DNA of 64,000 nt from an uncultured Clostridia bacterium (lineage in GTDB: Bacteria > Bacillota > Clostridia > UBA1381): positions 1-64,000 of the forward strand of contig CANRJY010000011.1 of the NCBI GenBank assembly GCA_947631085.1. Reading direction: 5' to 3'. Below, in pieces: positions 59,001 through 64,000 of the stretch. How positions within the stretch are numbered: the stretch's first letter is position 1; every line of letters begins with the position of its first letter. Position numbers and translations under genes: made by a program. The notes beneath the pieces were generated by a model. That model searched no databases and was not told where the DNA came from. It saw nothing but the letters and a program-made list of their open reading frames with translations.

Positions 59001-59499
59001 CCTTGCCCGTATTTTGAATCCGATTGCCGATTTAGCGGTTAATGCGAGCTTAAACGCATCAATGGATTTGTTGGTGGAGGGCATCGCCGAAGCAGCGGTA
59101 TCATCATCCGGACTATGGGTAGTTTTGATACGCGATATTGTGGACTTGGGAATGGGCGTCTCAGAAACAGGCTCTGAAGCGCTGCAAACAATAGCTCTTG
59201 CTCAAACGGCGGAAATGCTTGCAGACAGCATAGACTCAGAGTTTGAAAGAAATACGGCATTGTTCCAGTCCATTGACGAGGAGCATCTTGAGGAATATTA
59301 TCAGCTTTTGAATGTGAGAAAGGAAGGAGAAAAAAAATATCTCGAATTACGAGATATGGCTCTCGGCGCTAAAATCGTTTTATTCTGGAAACAGGGAGAA
59401 TATGAGGAAGCGAAAGCTTTCTGCGATAACAGCATAGCCAATCTTGACAGATTGATCGATAAGTTCTCGCCATACAGAATAAAGATGAGAAAGGTATAA
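56059..59499 (+). CDS. Large SLH-VWA-calcium-repeat surface protein
   Basis: The 1146-residue protein has a signal peptide (1-25) and three SLH repeats (about 28-215, ITREEFCELVVKLY, ITRQELCVMLTRC). A beta-rich spacer (about 225-340) leads to a von Willebrand A domain (about 360-535) with a complete MIDAS: DDSGS (369-373), Thr in NGGTDISGAI and Asp in LLTDGKQD. Thrombospondin-3-like Ca-binding repeats follow (about 540-750, DSDYDGLNDDIDQFP, DYDGDGLKNGEE). The ~380-residue C-terminus is helical, with hydrophobic stretches (SGLWVVLIRDIVDLGMGV). It would be held on the cell surface and bind a protein ligand. AAAGGATG precedes the start. The next gene lies 22 bases downstream and encodes a cysteine peptidase-like protein. 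Confidence 0.87.
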   Translation: MKKIISAFLAAAMILMFVPALSFASDTPSSWAAQEVRLAEENGLITSALKRDYAKVITREEFCELVVKLYEKLRGTKAEPSEDIFEDTDNIEILKAYKAGIVKGVSAVQFDPTASITRQELCVMLTRCVEHAIDTSTVYTYTINNFADGDQISDWAFAEVNYSYDHDIIHGIGENKISPLGTVTSEEAILIVIRMYLNRDSYEGETIETEGQKSFDSRSSLVSSVDVKCRSPYDLGGVAITDVTKYEPILSASAGSLGTVINITGKYGVNTLKNVDVTMEYRQNMLSGSDEGSLGVARYDESLGRMVLIEDVSVDKKNNTISFTDTSLGEYTIVDKDEWYQAWSEPLTELRQEMPEDTMAYYDVVFLVDDSGSMETNDPENVRATAVYEFIRSLSSGDGFAVESFTESTSENVGYTTVRDVGDWKELQNRISSLSSNGGTDISGAIEKGISILDGINRDTDKMIVLLTDGKQDSKSANYDENAAERAAERGYEINVISLGDDIDTDVLTGITEVTGGDYYPSEYADSLIGIYKEIKGENIGWSDESLDGDQLPDILEKKGMRNQYGIFIRSDNTRPDTDFDNLTDDEEMGERVVDSSHVTTQDVQNGITAYVYYIMRSDPNFKDSDYDGLNDDIDQFPLRADDDNWEEITGVEDRILDSNNDGISDYYTNLLYKGYLTSTTGVSFAGYNFGGPDDYDGDGLKNGEELIITEANGRIYAQMLSDPRLKNSDGDEYDDLFESINNTDPLSISLLNSEVMAALDSDMRAASQYLMEIRDNEAMQTALFASNYIFGSNYDRVQIYKEALLDLFEDMRAEAEQNDTVSEMVSITSDINSTIKQGIRIAEYEEYFNAPDKIAELEKKYSKLEEKGEQMLRYASPDSLEKYTKEMLDIHDEITKQKNLSKHMPDIPIDVPSAKSNIDAKLGTLDVILQGGELIYNIAKLNANARSIKENINILEMLSHSSDPALSVAAAELKPAAESDLARILNPIADLAVNASLNASMDLLVEGIAEAAVSSSGLWVVLIRDIVDLGMGVSETGSEALQTIALAQTAEMLADSIDSEFERNTALFQSIDEEHLEEYYQLLNVRKEGEKKYLELRDMALGAKIVLFWKQGEYEEAKAFCDNSIANLDRLIDKFSPYRIKMRKV

Positions 59500-59521
59500 C
59501 ATTTTATTATACAGAGGAGAT

Positions 59522-61069
59522 ATGAAGCTTTCAAGAATTTTAATAATAGCAGCGGCTGTCGTTTCGGCGGCAGCCGTTACCGTATACGGTTTTAAAGTCG
59601 GTTTTCATACTGTGGAGGATGAGGTTTTTAACGTACCGCTTCAGGAACGGCGCGTTATTATGGCAGCAGGGCAAAACGGAATCCTTTTTGACGGCGGCCT
59701 TATTAATACGGATAATGTGAAATCAATAATGAATAATGAGGGAAATGGTATGTATCCGATTAATATATTAGCGGATATTTACGGAGCAAGTATATCGAAA
59801 ATGTTTAACTATCCGATATTAACTGTAAAGAACAATATCGGAACAACATCGTATATCATCGGCGGGACAAGGCTTGTTATATGCGGAGACGATGTTATTC
59901 TCACAGATAACCACAGCGTTGTTGAGGACGGGATATTCTATGTGTCTCCCGAAATTATCGGCAGCGCTTTAAATATCAGTATTGCGCGGTGCCGCCGTCT
60001 TGGGCTGCTTAAATTCAACGCAGTATCTGTGGACGAAGGCGATGAAACCGACGCTCAAAAAGTCTGGGATATTTCGCCTGTACGCTGCTCTCTGCCATCA
60101 TGTGACGACTTAAAATATGACGATATTGAAAAAGCGGCTTATGACGGCAGATTATATATCAGTGATAATTACGGTGCGTTGTCGCAATATTCGATCAACG
60201 ATAAAGGCGAACTCAACATAAATCCCGTTTCCGGGCAGAACGAATACACACCTGACACTGTTTATATAGAGGCTTACTATAACGATGCGGGGGTTTTGTA
60301 TTCTAAACAAGACGGTACTATGACAGCTTCCGCGCTGACGCAAGAGGCTCGGGCGGAACAATCCAAAAACAAGCTTAAACGGCTTTATCAGTACGAAAAG
60401 TATAAAAACGATGTTCTCGGTGAAAATGCGTCTGAAGAACTTTCCCTAATCAGGGATGAGATTAAAAACGGCGGGGTTTATCTTGATAATATAAATGAGA
60501 ATTATCCTTCACAGGCTTCCGAACAACAATGGCATGAACTTTGCAGCAGGGCAAAGCCGGGCGATATAATCCTATGCAACCGAGATGACAACACTTTATA
60601 CGGATATAATAACCACAGCGCCGTTATTCTGGAGGTTCTCCCGAACGACACGCTGCACTTGATTCATGCTCGAAGCGAAGAATATGGCGTAGGCTGCAAT
60701 GACAATGAGCTTGACTACCTCAACGCGAACCGATTGAAAAAAAATGATTACTGGAAAAAGACCGGACGTATCGCTCTTTATAGCCATATTTCCATAACCG
60801 ATGAGCAGAGGAGCGAGATTGTCCGACGAGGCAAAAAAAAGTTCAGGAACTATAAGTTCGGATATTATAATATTATAGGCAGTAAAGAAATTACATGCGC
60901 CGAGCTTGTTAAGGAGCTTTATTCGGACGCGGGCTTAAAAATCGGACCTGATAAAAAAGAAATGAGGGACTTGATTTTTGCCGATATGGTTGAAAACGCG
61001 GTGTTTCTTCCCGATAATCTTATGCTGTCCGAATCATTTAAAATGTTGGCTATATGGAACCGTCAGTAA
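59522..61069 (+). CDS. YiiX-like permuted NlpC/P60 cysteine peptidase with stalk domain
   Basis: The 515-residue protein has an N-terminal membrane helix (about 5-25) and a region similar to copper-amine-oxidase-N stalks (about 60-170). The C-terminal domain (about 330-500) is of YiiX/permuted papain type: GDIILCNRDD, His near 365 (NNHSAVILE), YNIIGSKEITCAELV with the Cys near 459. In the permuted fold His precedes Cys, as seen here. Such enzymes act on peptidoglycan peptides or lipid-linked amides. AGAGG lies four bases before the start. It is almost certainly cotranscribed with the VWA protein. Confidence 0.8.
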   Translation: MKLSRILIIAAAVVSAAAVTVYGFKVGFHTVEDEVFNVPLQERRVIMAAGQNGILFDGGLINTDNVKSIMNNEGNGMYPINILADIYGASISKMFNYPILTVKNNIGTTSYIIGGTRLVICGDDVILTDNHSVVEDGIFYVSPEIIGSALNISIARCRRLGLLKFNAVSVDEGDETDAQKVWDISPVRCSLPSCDDLKYDDIEKAAYDGRLYISDNYGALSQYSINDKGELNINPVSGQNEYTPDTVYIEAYYNDAGVLYSKQDGTMTASALTQEARAEQSKNKLKRLYQYEKYKNDVLGENASEELSLIRDEIKNGGVYLDNINENYPSQASEQQWHELCSRAKPGDIILCNRDDNTLYGYNNHSAVILEVLPNDTLHLIHARSEEYGVGCNDNELDYLNANRLKKNDYWKKTGRIALYSHISITDEQRSEIVRRGKKKFRNYKFGYYNIIGSKEITCAELVKELYSDAGLKIGPDKKEMRDLIFADMVENAVFLPDNLMLSESFKMLAIWNRQ

Positions 61070-61344
61070 GGAAATTGTCAAGATCTATACCCGTTATAAT
61101 TTTAACAAAACACCAATGTGACTGACGACAAAACGCAAATTCACCTTGTGTCGGCGGCACATGCTCAGATAGCATCGATCCTTATGAGATTTTGTAAAAA
61201 TATTATAAAATAAATTCATGCTTGTAAAGAAGTACAAAGACGACGAACTTCTGTAAAAGGATTTTACGGTTTCGTTTCTTACGAAAGAAAAATATAAAAA
61301 TTAACCCTTGGGGTTGGATAATTATACTATTTTGTTCCGAAGTG
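61070..61344. other. Non-coding stretch before the recombinase terminator
   Basis: These 275 bases, with the hairpin that follows, contain no gene or promoter that I can support. No terminator for the YiiX-like gene was recognised. Confidence 0.5.
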
Positions 61345-61376
61345 AAAAAATCAGCGGCGTTTTACCGCTGATTTTT
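61345..61376 (-). terminator. Terminator of the serine recombinase cassette
   Basis: AATCAGCGG/CCGCTGATT stem, 7-base loop, with A- and T-runs, eight bases after the recombinase stop. Confidence 0.85.
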
Positions 61377-61383
61377 CGGGTAT

Positions 61384-62778
61384 TTACGTTTTTATCTCCA
61401 TGCCGTTCAAAAATGTGAATCTGACGTCGTCTTTTGAATATACTGTCACATGGTCTACAAGGTTTTCGAACAAATCGACGTCAAATTCGGAAATGACCGC
61501 CTTTTGCCGAAACTGCTTTTTCAGAAACGCCGATATGACATCGCGGCGCGCTTTTTGTTCGTCGTCCGAGACGTTGAACAGACTGTCCCCGATAAACTTG
61601 AAATCGGCTTTTAACTGTTCTTTTTGTGGCATTATCTTGTTTACCGCGTTCACAAACAGCTCCTTTAACTCGCTTTCGGTCAAATGCGGTGCGGAGCATT
61701 TTTTTTCGTTCTTGAATTTGTTGTTGCACTGAAATATTACCCTTCGGTACTTGTCGTTTGAGTGCCATACCTTCGGGCCGAACGCGCCGCCGCAGCTGCC
61801 GCAGAATACCTTGCCGGAGAACACGCTTGCTCCGCTTACTCGGCTGTTTTTGTTTTTGCGCTCCTCGATCATGCGCTGAACCTTGTCGAATATCTCCGGA
61901 GGAATAATCGGCGGGTGATTTTCTTTTATATAATACTGCGGTACAAGACCGTCGTTTTTCTTTACCTTTTTATTTAAAAAATCGACCGTATAGGTTTTCT
62001 GCAAAATCGCGTCGCCCTTATATTTTTCGTTTGTCAGTATGCTTTTCACGATTTTATCCCGCCACAGGCTTTTGCCCGTGACCGTCGGTATGCCCGCCTC
62101 GGTCAGCTTCCTCGCGATAGAGCAGTAGGTGTCTCCGCGAATGAACATGCCGTAAATTTTCCTCACGATCGCCGCCTGCTCCTCGTTTATCACGAGCTTT
62201 CCGTCCGCGCCCATATCGTAGCCGAGGAACGTGGAGTACGCGAACGATACCTTGCCCTGCGAGAATCTCACACGCTGTCCCCATGTTGTGTTCTCGGAAA
62301 TCGCGCGGCTCTCCTGCTGCGCTATGCCTGACATGAAGGTGAGCATGAGATCACACTTACTGTCGAAGGAATAGATATTTTCCTTCTCGAAGTAACACTC
62401 CACGTTGCGGTCACGCAGCTTGTATATTGTCGAGAGCGTATCAACGGTGTTCCTAGCGAAACGGCTGACCGATTTTGTTATGATAAGATCTATTTTTCCG
62501 TTGAGCGCGTCGGTTATCATTTCGTTAAAGCCTGCGCGGCGAGCCGTGCTGCAGCCTGTCACGCCTTCGTCGGTATAAATCCCCGCGAAATCCCAGCCGT
62601 CATGATTTTTTATGTACCTCTCGTAATACTCCACCTGCGCCTCGTAGCTTGTGAGCTGCTCCGGCAGGTTTGTGGACACTCTCGCGTATGCCGCGACGCG
62701 TCGGTTTCGCGGACGCTCGACAGGCGACATCGTGCGGCGGTCTATAGTCGGCGGGATCACCCGTACTGTTTTTGTCAA
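61384..62778 (-). CDS. Large serine recombinase with zinc ribbon
   Basis: The 464-residue protein has a resolvase catalytic domain (residues ~28-180: VAAYARVSTN with the nucleophile Ser, KSVSRFARN). The recombinase domain (about 200-300: FLGYDMGADGKLVIN, SILTNEKYKGDAILQKTY) and zinc ribbon (about 325-375: CGSCGGAFGP and CNNKFKNEKKC) follow. It ends soon after the ribbon, with only a short helical tail, so it is shorter than phage-type integrases (~530-600). TTG at 62778 overlaps the upstream recombinase stop by four bases (TTGA); AGGAGG is in front. It inserts or excises DNA at attachment sites. Confidence 0.9.
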   Translation of the reverse strand: MTKTVRVIPPTIDRRTMSPVERPRNRRVAAYARVSTNLPEQLTSYEAQVEYYERYIKNHDGWDFAGIYTDEGVTGCSTARRAGFNEMITDALNGKIDLIITKSVSRFARNTVDTLSTIYKLRDRNVECYFEKENIYSFDSKCDLMLTFMSGIAQQESRAISENTTWGQRVRFSQGKVSFAYSTFLGYDMGADGKLVINEEQAAIVRKIYGMFIRGDTYCSIARKLTEAGIPTVTGKSLWRDKIVKSILTNEKYKGDAILQKTYTVDFLNKKVKKNDGLVPQYYIKENHPPIIPPEIFDKVQRMIEERKNKNSRVSGASVFSGKVFCGSCGGAFGPKVWHSNDKYRRVIFQCNNKFKNEKKCSAPHLTESELKELFVNAVNKIMPQKEQLKADFKFIGDSLFNVSDDEQKARRDVISAFLKKQFRQKAVISEFDVDLFENLVDHVTVYSKDDVRFTFLNGMEIKT

Positions 62779-63683
62779 CCCTTCCTCCTCCTTTTCATAA
62801 ACTCGGACTTAACGGCGTCGAACGTTTCACGGTCGATAATCGCGTCATGATGTCCGTCAACAATATACATCGGCAGCTCGCCTTTATTGATTTTGTGCTT
62901 TTTTGTAATAGGATTGTCTATGTAATTTTTTTGAAAAACAAGTTTTCCGGTATACGCTTCATTTAATAAAATATTCCTGACCGCGGAATAGCTTAAAACG
63001 CGCGTGCGCAGTCTTTCCGATTCCTCTTTTAAATAGCGCGATATTTCGGCAATACTTTTTCCCTTGAGGAAGTCGCCGAATATCCGCTTTACCGTTTCAG
63101 TTTCGTCGGGATTTACAATAAGATCGTCTCCGTTCCATCTGTATCCGAATATTTTAAAATGATGATGTGGGATACCCAGCTCAAACCTCTTTCGGAACGT
63201 CCAGCGTATATTTTCGCTTATACCGCGTATCTCGTCCTGCGCGAACGACGCGAGAACGGTCAGCATAAACTCGCCGTCGCCGCTCATGGAATGTATGTCC
63301 TCTTTTTCAAAATAAACATCCACGCCTATGTCCTTGAGGTGACGGACGGTATTCAGCAGATCAAGCGTGTTCCTCGCGAGCCTTGAAACGGATTTTACAA
63401 GCACAATATCGATTTTTCCCGCGTCGCAGTCCGCGATAAGGTTATTAAACGCCGCGCGCTTTTGCGCTATGGTTCCGGTTATGAACCGATCAATGTACAC
63501 TCCCGCGTAATCCCAGTTCGGATTTTGCCGTATCAGATTGCTGTAATAGTCAATCTGCGCGGACAGAGAGTTATCCGCGCGCTCGGTTTCCCTCGATACC
63601 CTCGCGTATGCCGCCGCGCGCTTTTTGGGCGGCTGCGGTATACCGCGCGGTTTCATCACGATTATTTCCCGCGTTTTAATCAC
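62775..63683 (-). CDS. Serine recombinase lacking zinc ribbon
   Basis: The 302-residue protein has a resolvase domain (AAAYARVSRE, KSVSRLARNTLDLL) and a recombinase domain (FGYRWNGDDLIVNPDE, ILLNEAYTGKLVFQKNYID). It stops right where the zinc ribbon would begin. Since it is coupled to a second complete recombinase, the two may form a heteromer. The start is uncertain: GTG at 63683 has AAGGA almost adjacent, while ATG at 63656 has only a weak GGGAAA site. Confidence 0.87.
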   Translation of the reverse strand: MIKTREIIVMKPRGIPQPPKKRAAAYARVSRETERADNSLSAQIDYYSNLIRQNPNWDYAGVYIDRFITGTIAQKRAAFNNLIADCDAGKIDIVLVKSVSRLARNTLDLLNTVRHLKDIGVDVYFEKEDIHSMSGDGEFMLTVLASFAQDEIRGISENIRWTFRKRFELGIPHHHFKIFGYRWNGDDLIVNPDETETVKRIFGDFLKGKSIAEISRYLKEESERLRTRVLSYSAVRNILLNEAYTGKLVFQKNYIDNPITKKHKINKGELPMYIVDGHHDAIIDRETFDAVKSEFMKRRRKG

Positions 63684-63714
63684 TCCTTTGATTATATATC
63701 TCTTTAAATCACGG

Positions 63715-63918
63715 TTATATCAACGGTTTTCCCGATAACAGCATACTCAGCATCGGACGGTATTTTTCAAGCATAATTGTATTTATCATCTCTCTTTCCT
63801 CCTCTGTTATAAGTCCTGTTTCAAGCATTCTGCCGACAATATTCATCACAGCCGCGCAGCGTACCTCGGCTTGGAAATCGGATTCGCTTATTATTCCCGA
63901 TTTTTGCTTTGACGTCAT
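63715..63918 (-). CDS. SHOCT-like small protein of recombinase cassette
   Basis: The 67-residue product (MNIVGRMLETGLITEEEREM, then MLEKYRPMLSMLL) has the SHOCT-type short helix pair commonly encoded just upstream of clostridial serine recombinases. Its job is not known. ATG at 63918 has GGGTG six bases upstream. It lies 31 bases before the first recombinase and is likely cotranscribed with it. Confidence 0.75.
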   Translation of the reverse strand: MTSKQKSGIISESDFQAEVRCAAVMNIVGRMLETGLITEEEREMINTIMLEKYRPMLSMLLSGKPLI

Positions 63919-64000
63919 AAAAATCACCCGTAATCAGAAAATATTCACGTTTATTTTTATGACGCGGCAAGCCGGAATTTATCTTGTCCTCAAATAAAAT

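Overview
The window looks like a chromosomal segment of a Gram-positive anaerobe of the class Clostridia. The evidence is the strong AGGAGG-type ribosome binding sites, sigma-A promoters of the TTGACA-N17-TATAAT type, secreted proteins with S-layer homology (SLH) domains, NADP-dependent glutamate and isocitrate dehydrogenases, and a plant-cell-wall (galactan) uptake locus typical of gut Clostridia. I cannot name the genus from sequence alone. No rRNA, tRNA or CRISPR array was recognised. Most genes are on the minus strand.

Layout. 0.1-2.1 kb: Asp23/Gls24 envelope protein and isocitrate dehydrogenase. 2.1-15.1 kb: a compact cluster of 17 siphovirus-type genes on the minus strand (terminase, portal, scaffold, capsid, connectors, tail with a -1 frameshift chaperone, holin, amidase). 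It is driven by one consensus promoter whose spacer holds a LexA-box-like site. A divergent S24-peptidase repressor faces it. There are no integrase or replication genes, and the repressor gene runs straight into the host gene pheA. 15.2-24 kb: pheA, then a cell-wall operon (PdaA-like deacetylase, D,D-carboxypeptidase, SLH-amidase), a strongly promoted small secreted protein, a secreted M14 carboxypeptidase and gdhA. 24-28.5 kb: an OmpR-type two-component system with a secreted protein and an SLH L,D-transpeptidase.

28.5-41.8 kb: an acyl-CoA synthetase-like enzyme, a carbohydrate ABC importer without its ATPase, a GH53 endo-galactanase translationally coupled to metG, an AI-2E transporter, apgM, a lone HicB-like protein, degV and trmL. 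Two copies of a ~192-bp MITE-like element with 14-bp terminal inverted repeats lie at 26.4 and 38.7 kb. 41.9-45.7 kb: a hybrid histidine kinase, a PAP2 phosphatase and a CrtO-like acyltransferase.

45.8-63.9 kb is an accessory region. It holds a DUF5067-like lipoprotein between two 21-bp direct repeats, decayed mobile-gene fragments (zinc-ribbon gene, tyrosine integrase), a TetR regulator divergent from an MMPL transporter plus a 1150-residue GLUG-repeat surface protein, an SLH-VWA surface protein paired with a YiiX-like cysteine peptidase, and a cassette of two tandem serine recombinases. Genes that seem to work together are: the phage-like cluster with its repressor; the three wall enzymes at 16-20 kb; the galactanase with the ABC importer; the TetR/MMPL/GLUG unit; and the VWA/YiiX pair. 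The best candidate for an undescribed system is the integrase-less, replication-less particle cluster at 2.1-15.1 kb, which resembles a domesticated phage particle or gene transfer agent.
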